The notes below the pieces were generated by a model, which made no database searches, had not been told where the DNA came from, and was given only the letters and a program-made list of their open reading frames with translations. The translations under genes and the position numbers were made by a program. A DNA stretch of 40,778 nucleotides, taken from Akkermansiaceae bacterium. GTDB taxonomy: Bacteria; Verrucomicrobiota; Verrucomicrobiia; Verrucomicrobiales; Akkermansiaceae. The stretch spans positions 1-40,778 of the forward strand of contig CAIVKO010000145.1 in NCBI GenBank assembly GCA_903906515.1. The letters are read 5' to 3'. How positions within the stretch are numbered: the first letter of the stretch is position 1; the number at the start of each line of letters is the position of its first letter. Positions 8,315 to 17,059 of the stretch are shown here, in pieces.

Positions 8315-10162
8315 ATGAATAAAAAAATCAACGAGGAACCTCAAGTGCCCATCCCACATGGCACCGATGGAGACGCTCCTTCCGCACGCAAGCGCGCTGC
8401 GAAAAAGACTGCGGCCAAGAAGACTGCGGCTAAGAAAACCGCCGTCAAAAAAACCGCGGCGAAAAAAACCGTGGCTAAGAAAGCTGCCAAAACATCCGCG
8501 CAGGAAATCGCTCCACTAGACAGCATTCCGGTGATCATTGAGACACCACCTGCTCCGAAAAAGAAGGTCGTTCGCGCGAAAAAAACCGCTGAAGCTCCAG
8601 TGGTTGCCGAAGCATCCACTTCTCCTGTCTCACCTCCTGCTTCGGATGACACACGCCGTTACGGCCGCGTTCCTGGCGGCGGTCCTATCGCACCGCGTGA
8701 GCAACCCGTGGCGGATGCATCGCAACCGCAGACAACCACGCGAGTTGATGAAATCCGCGACTCCGGACCCGAACCGCGCCAACCACACCACCCGCACCAA
8801 AGATCTTTTCAAAACCGCAATGACCCGCAGCAAGGTCATCCGCAAGGCGCCAACAATCCAAACGGCCAATCCCGCGAAAGCCGCAGCAAGCGCCGACGCG
8901 AAAAACGCAAACGTCGCGGCGAACAACGTCAACAAGGCGAACAACGCCAACAAGGCCATCAAAACCGCCAAGCTCACCAAGCCAACCAGAACCCAGACAC
9001 CCCGCCCCGCAACGAACCTAACAATGAGCCGCGCGTCATCCAGCTCAACGGCCCAAAAATCGAGACCAATGGAATGCTCGAACTCGCGCCCAAGGGATTC
9101 GGTTTCCTGCGCGTCCCCCAAAAAGGCTTCGAACAAGCGCGCGATGACGTTTTTGTCACGCCGGAAACCATCCGCAAATTCAACCTGCGCCTCGGCCAGT
9201 GGATCCACGGAGTCTATCAGGAAGGCCCGCGCGGACCCCAGCTTGTCGAAATCACCACCATTAACGGCATGGCTCCCGAAGAAGCTGCCAAGCTCCCGCA
9301 TTTCGAGGAACTCAAGGCGATCAACCCCACCCGCCGCATCAGCTTCGAGACCACACCCGAGCGCTTCACCACCCGCGTCGTGGACATCATGGCTCCTGTC
9401 GGCCGCGGCCAGCGCGGACTGATCGTTTCACCGCCGCGTTCGGGAAAAACCACCCTGCTCCTCCACATGGCGGAGGCGATCCGCGAGAAATACGACGAGG
9501 CCATCCACCTGATGGTTCTGTTAGTCGATGAACGCCCGGAAGAAGTCACCGAGTTCCGCCGCGCCCTGCCCGGCGCGGAGATTTACGCCAGCTCCAATGA
9601 CGAGCAGCCACGCAACCACTGCCGCATCGCCGAGCTTGCCATCGAACGCGCCAAACGCCTCGTCGAGGCCGGTCAGGATGTTTTCCTGCTGATGGATTCC
9701 ATTACCCGCCTGGCCCGCGCTTACAACAACACCATGAACAACCGCGGCCGCGGCACCGGCTCCGGCGGCATCACCATCGGCGCTCTCGAAGTCCCACGCC
9801 GACTGTTCGCTGCTGCTAGAAACACCCGTGGCGGTGGATCACTCACCATCATGGCGACCGCTCTGATCCAAACCAACTCCCGCGCCGACGAGGCGATCTT
9901 CATGGAGTTCAAGGGCACCGGCAACATGGAGCTCGTGCTCGATCGCAAGATCGCGGAAAACTACATCTATCCGGCGGTGGATATCTTCAAATCCGGCACC
10001 CGCCGCGAAGAATTACTCATCCCCGACCACATGCTCCACAAGATCCACCTCATCCGCCGCGGCCTCTCCGGCCACCGCCCCGTCGAGGCCATGGAACGCC
10101 TGCTTTTCTTCCTCAAGAAATTCCCTAACAACCCGCAGATGCTTTTGGAAATCAAAGGGTGA
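8315..10162 (+). CDS. rho: Transcription termination factor Rho with a long basic, disordered N-terminal extension
   Basis: 615 residues; the conserved Rho core begins near residue 245. The core has the RNA-binding CSD-like domain (LAPKGFGFLR), Walker A PPRSGKTTL at 373-381, DERPEEVTEF near 405, Walker B LLMDSITRLARAYN near 461, and GTGNMELVLDR near 535. It is an RNA-dependent ATPase that ends transcription of untranslated RNA. The first 245 residues are unusual: six KKTA-type repeats at 30-58 resemble histone H1 tails, and a Gln/Arg/Asn-rich stretch at about 160-235 contains RRREKRKRRG. Such inserts occur in Rho of several phyla and are linked to RNA affinity or phase separation; which applies here is unknown. 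The next gene starts at or just after its stop. Confidence 0.96.
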   Translation: MNKKINEEPQVPIPHGTDGDAPSARKRAAKKTAAKKTAAKKTAVKKTAAKKTVAKKAAKTSAQEIAPLDSIPVIIETPPAPKKKVVRAKKTAEAPVVAEASTSPVSPPASDDTRRYGRVPGGGPIAPREQPVADASQPQTTTRVDEIRDSGPEPRQPHHPHQRSFQNRNDPQQGHPQGANNPNGQSRESRSKRRREKRKRRGEQRQQGEQRQQGHQNRQAHQANQNPDTPPRNEPNNEPRVIQLNGPKIETNGMLELAPKGFGFLRVPQKGFEQARDDVFVTPETIRKFNLRLGQWIHGVYQEGPRGPQLVEITTINGMAPEEAAKLPHFEELKAINPTRRISFETTPERFTTRVVDIMAPVGRGQRGLIVSPPRSGKTTLLLHMAEAIREKYDEAIHLMVLLVDERPEEVTEFRRALPGAEIYASSNDEQPRNHCRIAELAIERAKRLVEAGQDVFLLMDSITRLARAYNNTMNNRGRGTGSGGITIGALEVPRRLFAAARNTRGGGSLTIMATALIQTNSRADEAIFMEFKGTGNMELVLDRKIAENYIYPAVDIFKSGTRREELLIPDHMLHKIHLIRRGLSGHRPVEAMERLLFFLKKFPNNPQMLLEIKG

Positions 10163-10215
10163 CCCTGCCCCAAAGCACTCGACTCCAAATACGTTTTCGT
10201 TTCATATCGCCGCGC

Positions 10216-10815
10216 ATGAAACCCCGCTACTCCGCACCACAAACCGCGCATGGCAAACAGGCGCGCGAAAACCGCCACGTCCAAGCGGTGGAAAAATCAG
10301 TGCCCGCCCTCGATGAGGACGAGTTAATGGCCATCGTCGCACAACACCCGGTGCCCTTCGTGCTCATTCTGGATTGCGTGCAGGACCCTCACAATCTCGG
10401 CGCCATCCTGCGCACGGCGGATGCGGCAGGCGTGCATTGCGTGGTCGCCCCAAAGGACAAGGCCGTAGGCATCACCGAAACCGTCCGCCGGGTCTCCGTC
10501 GGTGCCGCCGACCATGTGCCATTTGCCCAGGTCACCAACCTCGCGCGCACGATGGAAAAACTCAAAGCCGCCGGCGTCTGGCTGGTGGGCACATCGGATC
10601 ACGTGAAATCCAAGTCGATTTACGAACTCGACCTCAAAGGTCCGCTGGCCCTTGTGATGGGCGCGGAGGAAAAAGGCATGCGCCGCCTCACCGAGGAAAA
10701 CTGCGATTTCCTCGCCTCCATCCCGATGGCAGGCAAGGTCGAGTGCCTGAATGTGTCGGTGGCCACCGGGGTTTGCCTGTTCGAGGCGGTGCGACAACGC
10801 CGGATCACGCCATGA
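10216..10815 (+). CDS. SpoU/TrmH-family RNA 2'-O-methyltransferase (RlmB-like)
   Basis: 199 residues from ATG 10216. A GTG at 10159 overlaps the rho stop (GTGA) and would add 19 residues; the overlap favours coupling, but the extra residues look non-conserved. All three SPOUT motifs are present: DCVQDPHNLGAILRTADA, LVMGAEEKGMRRL, and SIPMAGKVECLNVSVATGVC, which form the knotted SAM site. It methylates a ribose in rRNA or tRNA; the exact target cannot be read from the sequence. The RlmB N-terminal substrate-binding domain is largely missing. Its stop overlaps the next start (ATGA). Confidence 0.88.
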   Translation: MKPRYSAPQTAHGKQARENRHVQAVEKSVPALDEDELMAIVAQHPVPFVLILDCVQDPHNLGAILRTADAAGVHCVVAPKDKAVGITETVRRVSVGAADHVPFAQVTNLARTMEKLKAAGVWLVGTSDHVKSKSIYELDLKGPLALVMGAEEKGMRRLTEENCDFLASIPMAGKVECLNVSVATGVCLFEAVRQRRITP

Positions 10816-11618
10816 AGCAGCCCGTCCGCGTTCTATCGGATCTCCATCTGGGGCACCGGATTTCGCGGGTCGAACGGATTTCCGCATTGCGACCGCTCAT
10901 CGCCGGGGCTGGCACCCTGATTTTCAATGGTGATACCTGGGAGGAACTCGCGCGGCCATTCCGCGACCAAGGCGCTGCCATGCTCACGGAGCTGCAGGAT
11001 CTCTGCGCGGAGGAAGGAGCCGACGCGGTTTTTCTATCAGGAAACCACGACCCCGGTTGGCCGGGTTGCGGATGGTTAGAACTGGCCGGAGGAAAAATCA
11101 TAGTGACCCACGGAGACGCTCTTCTCTTCGACGGTTCGCCATGGAAACGCGAGATTCTGGTGAATGGGAGGCGGGTCATGGAGTTATGGAATCAGCACCC
11201 CGACGCCTACCATGATATCGAGGATCGGTTGCGCCTCGCCCGCGAGATCGCACGCACGCTGCAATCGTGCGAACACAGGAAGGGTAGACACTTCATCCAG
11301 CGGGCATGGGATGCGGCGATCCCACCGAGACGCGCACTCAAGATCATCGAAGCTTGGTGCACCCAAGCCACCGCAGGCGCGGAATTTTGCTCGCGATATT
11401 TCCCCAAGGCCGAGGTGCTTATCATCGGCCACTTCCATCGTCAGGGATGTTGGCGGAGAGGAAACCGCCTTGTGATCAATACCGGCTCATTCATGAACCC
11501 CGGCCGCGCACGCTGGGTGCAATGGCACAATGGCTGGCTCACCTGCGGAGACATCGATGAAACCCCGGACTCGTGCCGGATGGGAGAAATCCTCGCTGTC
11601 TGGCGTCATGATGATTGA
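10812..11618 (+). CDS. Calcineurin-like metallophosphoesterase
   Basis: 268 residues from the ATG that overlaps the upstream stop. All metal-binding motifs of the superfamily are visible: DLHLGH near residue 10, NGDTWE near 39, SGNHDPG near 75, THGD near 98 and GHFHRQG near 205. The layout resembles LpxH-like enzymes and other UDP-sugar or nucleotide phosphoesterases. A lipid A role is possible in a Gram-negative but is not shown. It is probably the last gene of the yebC-rho-methyltransferase run. The DNA downstream changes to AT-rich repeats and the toxin-antitoxin insert. Confidence 0.85.
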   Translation: MKQPVRVLSDLHLGHRISRVERISALRPLIAGAGTLIFNGDTWEELARPFRDQGAAMLTELQDLCAEEGADAVFLSGNHDPGWPGCGWLELAGGKIIVTHGDALLFDGSPWKREILVNGRRVMELWNQHPDAYHDIEDRLRLAREIARTLQSCEHRKGRHFIQRAWDAAIPPRRALKIIEAWCTQATAGAEFCSRYFPKAEVLIIGHFHRQGCWRRGNRLVINTGSFMNPGRARWVQWHNGWLTCGDIDETPDSCRMGEILAVWRHDD

Positions 11619-11630
11619 TGAGCAAAGACT

Positions 11631-11651
11631 CAAGACTTCAAGACACAAGAC
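11631..11651. repeat. CAAGAC direct repeats at edge of low-GC segment
   Basis: Three copies of CAAGAC occur at 11631, 11639 and 11646. A purine-rich tract (A8, then GAGAAAGAAAAAG) follows immediately. They lie just downstream of the metallophosphoesterase stop, where GC content falls. The 11619-11831 gap holds nothing else besides the higBA promoter region. Confidence 0.5.
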
Positions 11652-11772
11652 GCAAAAAAAAGAGAAAGAAAAAGCTTCGCGTATGTTATATGTCCGTCCG
11701 TTTGCGATTTGAAAATCTTCATCCACTCTCAGCTTTTCAGTTCAGGGCACATGTGATCGACGTTGGGTGAAA

Positions 11773-11825
11773 ATAATTACGTTTCGCATAATTACGCTTG
11801 ACGTAACAAACAATGGCGGTATTTT
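11773..11825 (+). promoter_or_regulatory. Probable higBA promoter and operator
   Basis: TTGACG at 11798-11803 and TATTTT at 11820-11825 are 16 bases apart, a credible -35/-10 pair. ATAATTACG is directly repeated at 11773 and 11788. TTACG at 11792 and CGTAA at 11802 form an inverted pair over the -35. This is a natural site for HigA autorepression. The predicted transcription start is close to the GTG at 11832, so the mRNA may be almost leaderless. Confidence 0.55.
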
Positions 11826-11831
11826 TGCTCG

Positions 11832-12113
11832 GTGATCGAAAGTTTCGTCGACTCAGCGACTGAGAGCATCTACCGCGGCTTGCGTGTCCGAGGCCTACCC
11901 GGGGATATCCAGGAACGGGCCAGGCGCAAACTGCGCATGATCAATCAGGCGCGAATCGTTGAGGATCTTCAGGTTCCCCCAGGCAATCGACTTGAACAGT
12001 TGAAGGGAAAGCTGGCCGGATTCTGGAGCATTCGAATCAACCAGCAATGGAGAGTTGTTTTCCGATGGGAAAATGGCTCGAAGCACGAAGTGAGGATTAC
12101 CGATTACCATTAA
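11832..12113 (+). CDS. higB: HigB-type toxin (RelE superfamily)
   Basis: 93 residues from a GTG start; the first residues (IESFVDSATESIYRG) match the normal HigB start. The family pattern is clear: ARRKLRMINQA, then LEQLKGKLAGFWSIRINQQWRVVFRW and a final EVRITDYH. HigB toxins cut mRNA on the ribosome. It is toxin-first, four bases before higA, the usual higBA order. Local GC is lower than in the flanking genes, in line with horizontal gain. Confidence 0.92.
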   Translation: MIESFVDSATESIYRGLRVRGLPGDIQERARRKLRMINQARIVEDLQVPPGNRLEQLKGKLAGFWSIRINQQWRVVFRWENGSKHEVRITDYH

Positions 12114-12117
12114 GATT

Positions 12118-12420
12118 ATGAGCGCATCCAAATACCTACCACTGATTCATCCAGGTGAGATCCTGCTCGAAGAATTCATCAAGCCGATGGGGCTGAGCCT
12201 GGCATTGGTATCCCGCTCGACCGGCATTCCTGCTTCGCGTCTTACCGAGATTACGAAGTGCAGGCGCAGCTTGACCGCCGAGACGGCATTGCGACTGGCA
12301 AAATTCTTCGGCACCTCCGCCGCATTCTGGATCGGACTGCAATCCGAGCATGATCTGGAAGTAGCCGAAAGAGCCGTGGGTGCCAAAATCAAGCGGGAAG
12401 TGGTCTCGCTCGCCTCATGA
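12118..12420 (+). CDS. higA: HigA-type antitoxin, XRE-family DNA-binding protein
   Basis: 100 residues. It starts with the HigA signature HPGEILLEEFIKPMGLS and has a helix-turn-helix (LALVSRSTGIPASRLTEI). TAETALRLAKFFGTSAAFWIGLQ follows, typical of the family. It should bind and neutralise HigB and repress the promoter at about 11773-11825. The ATG is four bases after the higB stop, so the two are co-translated. Confidence 0.94.
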   Translation: MSASKYLPLIHPGEILLEEFIKPMGLSLALVSRSTGIPASRLTEITKCRRSLTAETALRLAKFFGTSAAFWIGLQSEHDLEVAERAVGAKIKREVVSLAS

Positions 12421-12466
12421 CGTCACTTCCTGAGATGCTACGAAAAAATCCTGTTCACAATAATAC

Positions 12467-12982
12467 ATGAAGACGCTGCATGTGATCATAACACTTTGTG
12501 CGACGTTGGCACTTGCATCAGGCAAGGAAGCGGATCAGGCGGTTGCCAAGCGGCGTAATTTCCTTGATAGCATCATAATTCCGAAGATCCATTTCCAGAG
12601 TAACGATCTTCAGGAATGTCGGGATTTCGCATGGGGGCGCACGTTCGAGCTCGACAACACAGAAGCGGACCTAAAGAAGAAGGGGGTGACAATCCTGATT
12701 CCGCATGATCTCGACCAATTCAAGAGATTGCATGTTTCTGAGATCAACTATCGAGCGAATAACATCACGCTCACGAACCTTCTCAAAGAGATAGCACGTC
12801 AGTGCGATCTCGACGTCCACACTACTTCAGTTGGAGTGGTGTTTTGTCTACCTGGAAAATCTCCATTCCCGAATGCCAAAGCATCCAAGGGAGAGACGTG
12901 GGAGACGATATACAGGGTGCCACAGAAGCCCCAGCGCCAAAACAAAAACGCCAAACAAGGCATGACTCATCACGGGCCATAA
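12467..12982 (+). CDS. Secreted protein with an STN-like domain
   Basis: 171 residues. A signal peptide covers about 1-19 (MKTLHVIITLCATLALASG). The rest follows a pattern I associate with verrucomicrobial secreted STN/secretin-N-like proteins: SIIIPKIHFQSNDLQECRDFAW, then GVTILIP, then ITLTNLLKEIARQCDLDV and GVVFCLPG. Such domains pack beside secretins or TonB-dependent receptors, but no such partner is here. GC content is near 48% at the centre, like the neighbouring higBA, so the two may have arrived together. Function is unknown. Confidence 0.6.
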   Translation: MKTLHVIITLCATLALASGKEADQAVAKRRNFLDSIIIPKIHFQSNDLQECRDFAWGRTFELDNTEADLKKKGVTILIPHDLDQFKRLHVSEINYRANNITLTNLLKEIARQCDLDVHTTSVGVVFCLPGKSPFPNAKASKGETWETIYRVPQKPQRQNKNAKQGMTHHGP

Positions 12983-13001
12983 GCCATTCATTTACCTTCC
13001 C

Positions 13002-14210
13002 ATGTTTTTCAACGCCTTCATCATCGCCTTGCGGGAAATCCGCCGGAATCTGACCCGTGCCTTCCTGACGGTCGTGGGCATCGTGATCGGCGTTGCCGCA
13101 GTGGTGACCATGGTCACCCTGGGCCGCGGGGCCACCGAGGTCGTTAAGGCGCAAATTTCCAACATAGGAAGCAATCTGCTCATCCTCCGCCCCGGACAGG
13201 GCTGGGGGCACTCGGGCGCGCCGATGTTCAACAAGTCCGACTTGCGCACGATCAAGGACCAGGTTCCCGGAATCCATGCCCTCGCTCCTTTCGTCAACAC
13301 CAACGTGCCTGCCGTCCACCTTGATAATGTCCGCAACACCGACATCCAGGGCACCACTTCCAATTATTTCGAAATCGCGAACTGGAAAATCGCCATGGGC
13401 CGCTTTTTCACCGACGCGGAAGTTCTCGAAGGTGCCTCTGTCTGCGTGATCGGCGAAACCATCCGCAAGGAACTCTTCGGCAAGGGCGTCGATCCCATCG
13501 GCGGAAAAATCCGATGCAAAGGCATGTCGGTCGTGGTCGTCGGCGTCACCGCCGTGAAAGGCCAGGGTGGCTTCGGCGATGATCTGGATGACAACATCAT
13601 CGTCCCATACACCACCCTCCAGCGCCGCCTCACCGGCCAGGCCAAAAAGGACAACATCAACCAGATCATGATCTCCGGCGAGACAGGCTACCCCACCGCC
13701 AACATCGTGGCAGATGTCAGCTCGCTCATGCGCGAACGCCGTGGCCTAACCCATAACGAGGAGAATAATTTTTCGGTCTTCGACTCCCTGCAACTCGCGG
13801 ATGCCATCAGTTCCAGCACCCGGGTCATGACATCGTTGTTAGGCTGGGTGGCCGGCGTCAGCCTGCTCGTCGGCGGCATCGGCATCATGAACATCATGCT
13901 CGTTTCCGTGACCGAACGCACCCGCGAGATCGGCATCCGTCTCGCCATCGGTGCCCGCGCCCGCGAGGTGCTGCTCCAGTTCCTCGTCGAAGCCGTGACC
14001 CTCTCCTGCGTCGGCGGAGTCACCGGCATCGCTCTCGCCTATGTCTTCTGCTCACTGGGGGCAGAGGCGGTCGGCGCACCATTCCTCTTCGACCCGAAAA
14101 TCAACCTCATCGCCTTCGTTTTCTCCGCCGCCATCGGCATCATTTTCGGCTTCATGCCCGCCCGTCGCGCGGCCTCGCTCGACCCGATCGAAGCGCTGCG
14201 CCACGAATAA
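13002..14210 (+). CDS. MacB/FtsX-type ABC transporter permease
   Basis: 402 residues. An N-terminal transmembrane helix ([19 protein letters not shown]) is followed by a large periplasmic MacB-PCD domain from about 50 to 265. Three C-terminal helices of the FtsX domain follow, with the motif [18 protein letters not shown] between them. It forms the membrane half of a mechanotransmission ABC system with the ATPase 18 bases downstream. Family members export macrolides, peptides or lipoproteins with a periplasmic adaptor. No adaptor is adjacent; an HlyD-type adaptor lies about 10 kb away at 24619-25878. Confidence 0.93.
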   Translation: MFFNAFIIALREIRRNLTRAFLTVVGIVIGVAAVVTMVTLGRGATEVVKAQISNIGSNLLILRPGQGWGHSGAPMFNKSDLRTIKDQVPGIHALAPFVNTNVPAVHLDNVRNTDIQGTTSNYFEIANWKIAMGRFFTDAEVLEGASVCVIGETIRKELFGKGVDPIGGKIRCKGMSVVVVGVTAVKGQGGFGDDLDDNIIVPYTTLQRRLTGQAKKDNINQIMISGETGYPTANIVADVSSLMRERRGLTHNEENNFSVFDSLQLADAISSSTRVMTSLLGWVAGVSLLVGGIGIMNIMLVSVTERTREIGIRLAIGARAREVLLQFLVEAVTLSCVGGVTGIALAYVFCSLGAEAVGAPFLFDPKINLIAFVFSAAIGIIFGFMPARRAASLDPIEALRHE

Positions 14211-14228
14211 CCCCCACCCGAGCTTCCG

Positions 14229-14969
14229 ATGATCCCCCGCGCCACTCCGCCGCCTCCAACCGCCACGGGAGTGGTGTTTGAGGCACGGAAACTCCGCAAG
14301 GTTTACCACACCGGCGAGCTCGACGTGGTCGCGTTGCACGGCGTGGATCTCGAACTCAATGCCGGCGAGTTGGTCTGCCTGCTCGGCGCCTCCGGCAGCG
14401 GGAAATCCACCCTGCTCAACATCCTTGGCGGCCTCGACGTCCCCACCTCCGGCGAATTGATCTACAAAGGCTGGCAACTCGACGGTTCGCGCGAGGAAAC
14501 GCTCACGCTCTTCCGCCGGAACTGCGTCGGCTTCGTCTTCCAATTCTACAACCTGATCCCATCTCTAACAGCACGCGAAAACGTCGCTCTCATCACCGGC
14601 ATCTCGCTCGATCCGATGACTTCGGAAGAAGCACTCGAAATGGTCGGCCTCGGCGCGCGCATGGACCACTTCCCATCCCAACTCTCCGGCGGCGAACAAC
14701 AACGCGTCGCCATCGCCCGCGCCATCGCCAAACGCCCGGAAGTCCTGCTCTGCGACGAACCCACAGGCGCTCTCGACGTCACCACCGGCATCACCGTGCT
14801 CGAAGCCGTGGAACGCATCAACCGCGAACTCGGCACCCTCACCGTGGTCATCACCCACAACGCCGTCATGTCGGAAATGGCCGACCGCGTGCTCTATCTA
14901 TCCGACGGGAAAATCGTCAACTCCCACCGCAACGAAACCCGCCTGCCTGCCTCTCAACTGAAGTGGTGA
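14229..14969 (+). CDS. MacB/LolD-type ABC transporter ATPase
   Basis: 246 residues. Walker A is GASGSGKST near residue 55, the Q-loop is [10 protein letters not shown], the signature is [14 protein letters not shown], Walker B is [12 protein letters not shown], and the switch histidine is in VVITHN. It powers the permease encoded just upstream (18-base gap, same strand). The substrate is unknown. A cruciform repeat follows the gene at 15014-15157. Confidence 0.94.
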   Translation: MIPRATPPPPTATGVVFEARKLRKVYHTGELDVVALHGVDLELNAGELVCLLGASGSGKSTLLNILGGLDVPTSGELIYKGWQLDGSREETLTLFRRNCVGFVFQFYNLIPSLTARENVALITGISLDPMTSEEALEMVGLGARMDHFPSQLSGGEQQRVAIARAIAKRPEVLLCDEPTGALDVTTGITVLEAVERINRELGTLTVVITHNAVMSEMADRVLYLSDGKIVNSHRNETRLPASQLKW

Positions 14970-15013
14970 GCGATGCGCCTAATATCACGAGCGGGCGTTT
15001 TAGTCTGGAAAGA

Positions 15014-15157
15014 AAAATGAACCGCAGATGAACGCGGATTCACGCAGATAAATCAAAGAGTTGTGTTGATTGGTACACTCACCCGGTGGGTTAGTGCACC
15101 AATTTTCCAAAAGACTCTTACATTAATGTCCATCTGCGTTCATCTGCGGTTCATTTT
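15014..15157. repeat. Miniature inverted-repeat element with nested hairpin
   Basis: Two perfect 22-base arms (15014-15035 and 15136-15157; core ATGAACCGCAGATGAACGC) flank a central hairpin. In that hairpin 15069-15084 pairs with 15088-15103 with two mismatches. The 297-base gap between the ABC ATPase and the outer-membrane protein gene is mostly this element. It has no coding capacity. The arm sequence is of a type I associate with repeats spread across unrelated bacteria; only one copy is here. Confidence 0.8.
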
Positions 15158-15266
15158 CCTCTTCATATTTAGTGCTTCATTTCGCTCGAAAAACAGGAAT
15201 GATTTTCCTGTTCACTGAATCGCACACGGCTGCCTTCAGCGCACACATCCGAAAATCCCCGCTGTT

Positions 15267-16073
15267 ATGAAAACCATACCACGTTTATCCTCGGTCATCA
15301 CCCGCGTTTGCCTGCTCACCGCATGCATTCCATCCGTTGTCATGGCAGAATCGGGAGACAGCGTGACGGACGACGACCTCCTGCTCGCCCGCAATCCGAT
15401 CATCATCAAAAGCCGCATTCGCATGGCAGATGAATTCACCGATTTAACCGGCGGAGGCAACCGCGACAAACTGGTCCTCGGCGGAGTCTATGGATTCGGT
15501 TTCAACGGACATGACCACAACTTCGGGATCGGTTTCGAAATGCCATTTCTAAACAACAACCCGAAGGGCGCAGACAGTGCCTCGGGACCGGGCGATTTCA
15601 AACTGCGTATCGGCCAATTGTTCATGGATGATCCCAAAAGCTGGCGCGCAGGCTGGTATCTCGATACCGAATTCGACACCGCGGCGCACCGCGTACAGGC
15701 CATTGCCAACCAGCGCACGCAAATGGCGATTGCCGGCGGCGCAAGCTATGCGATCAGGGACCACTTCGTGCTCACCTCCACCTTGCAATACGGTTGGTCG
15801 CTCGAAGACGGCGAAACCAACGGCGAAAAAAGCGAATGGGAGGCGCACCTGACCGCCACGGCGAAGGTATCCGACCGCGTCGCCATCAACCTCGATTACA
15901 AAGCAGTCGTCAATACCGTGAATGGCTCCGAACTCTTCAACACCCTTGAGCCAAGCATCGGTTGGACGATTGGCGACAAGAAGGACGTCGGCCTGTTTGC
16001 GTCGTGGGAAATCCCGCTTGATGACACCGGCACCAACTGGGTCGCCAAAGCCGGGCTGGCCTGGTTTTTCTAG
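15267..16073 (+). CDS. Outer-membrane beta-barrel protein (phenol-degradation MetA-like transporter fold)
   Basis: 268 residues with a signal peptide ending near VVMAES (about residue 27). The mature part is a run of amphipathic strands (KLVLGGVYGFGF, then FGIGFEMPF, WYLDTEFDT and FVLTSTLQYGW). It ends in AGLAWFF, the terminal phenylalanine expected for barrel insertion. The pattern fits the MetA-pathway-of-phenol-degradation barrel family, for which no firm function is known. It is convergent with rnc; only 25 bases separate the stops. Confidence 0.7.
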   Translation: MKTIPRLSSVITRVCLLTACIPSVVMAESGDSVTDDDLLLARNPIIIKSRIRMADEFTDLTGGGNRDKLVLGGVYGFGFNGHDHNFGIGFEMPFLNNNPKGADSASGPGDFKLRIGQLFMDDPKSWRAGWYLDTEFDTAAHRVQAIANQRTQMAIAGGASYAIRDHFVLTSTLQYGWSLEDGETNGEKSEWEAHLTATAKVSDRVAINLDYKAVVNTVNGSELFNTLEPSIGWTIGDKKDVGLFASWEIPLDDTGTNWVAKAGLAWFF

Positions 16074-16098
16074 GCCGAAAGCGGGAATCGAGGCCGAT

Positions 16099-16782
16099 TC
16101 AGCCTTCCCACAATCGCGAGCGCAGGGCTTCCGACGCGGCGCGTGCCTCCGCCTCTTTCTTGCTCTTGCCCTTGCCCATCGCGAGGACCATCCCCCTCCA
16201 TGAAACCTCGGCCTGGAAGACGCGGCGATGGTCGGGCCCGCTCTCGCTGATGATCCGGTATCCGGGGGCCTCGGGATGAATCGCCTGCAGGCATTCCTGA
16301 AGTTCTCCTTTCGGATTCCGCTCCTCAGGGCTGGTCACCATACTGCTGATCTCGGATTCAAACAATCGAATCACCAAATCACGGGCCTGCTGCGCCCCGG
16401 AGTCGAGATAAACCGCGCCAATCAACGCCTCAAAGGCATCCGCCAGCGTGGACAGGCGGCGGCGGCCGCCGGTGGCCTCCTCTCCTTTCCCTAACAAAAC
16501 ATAATCCCCGAGCTGGATCGCCAACGCGAATCGCGCGAGCGCCCTGCGGGAAACCACACGGGACCGCAATTTGGTCAGGCGGCCTTCCGGAAAATCCGGG
16601 AACATCTTGAACAACTCCTCGGTCACGATGAGCTGCAACACCGCATCCCCCAGAAACTCCATCCGCTGGTTGTCGAAATGCGGCTTCTGCGATTCATACG
16701 CCAGACTCGGGTGCGTCAACGCCTCCGCAAGTAAGAGCGAGTTGCGAAATTTATAGTGAATCCGGCTTTCCAGCGGCTGCAT
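16099..16782 (-). CDS. rnc: Ribonuclease III
   Basis: 227 residues, normal length. The endonuclease domain carries NQRMEFLGDAVLQLIV, the RNase III signature with catalytic Glu/Asp. A second acidic motif, LADAFEALIGAVYLD, lies near 115-128. The double-stranded-RNA-binding domain is C-terminal (NPKGELQECLQ to KSKKEAEARAASEALR). It cuts double-stranded RNA during rRNA maturation and decay. tRNA-His lies 64 bases upstream on the same strand. Confidence 0.96.
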   Translation of the reverse strand: MQPLESRIHYKFRNSLLLAEALTHPSLAYESQKPHFDNQRMEFLGDAVLQLIVTEELFKMFPDFPEGRLTKLRSRVVSRRALARFALAIQLGDYVLLGKGEEATGGRRRLSTLADAFEALIGAVYLDSGAQQARDLVIRLFESEISSMVTSPEERNPKGELQECLQAIHPEAPGYRIISESGPDHRRVFQAEVSWRGMVLAMGKGKSKKEAEARAASEALRSRLWEG

Positions 16783-16845
16783 GGGTCGAGTGGCTTTGGT
16801 TCCTCCATCCCCGCCCGGAAATTACTAAAATCCCGATGGGAAAGG

Positions 16846-16921
16846 TGGGGTGATCGACGGGACTCGAACCCGCAACAACCAGAATCACAATCTGGGGCTC
16901 TACCATTGAACTACGACCACC
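16846..16921 (-). tRNA. tRNA-His (anticodon GTG)
   Basis: Read on the minus strand, the sequence folds as a full cloverleaf. The acceptor is GTGGTCG paired with CGATCAC (one G-T pair), the anticodon stem-loop is CCAGATTGTGATTCTGG with anticodon GTG, and the T arm contains GGGTTCGAATCCC. A genome-encoded G sits at position -1 (base 16921) opposite discriminator C, the special identity mark of tRNA-His. CCA is encoded at 16846-16848. Confidence 0.96.
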
Positions 16922-17059
16922 ATTGAACGGCGGGCGCGAACCTACCCCCATGCCCACCGGTTTGGAAAGGGAAAAATCACCGGATTTGAGGAAATCCACG
17001 AAATCCAGCCGCACGAAGCGCCAAGGCGGCAAAGGTAGCGCGGCCTCAATGGTAGTAAA

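Noticed and set aside
10374..10811. N-terminal extension of the metallophosphoesterase
   Set aside because: This part overlaps the RNA methyltransferase in another frame and has no recognisable pattern; the ATG at 10812 overlaps the upstream stop as in coupled genes.
12467..12982. Secretin or TonB receptor fragment
   Set aside because: Only a short STN-like pattern is seen, with no barrel or secretin domain; the protein appears complete at 171 residues.
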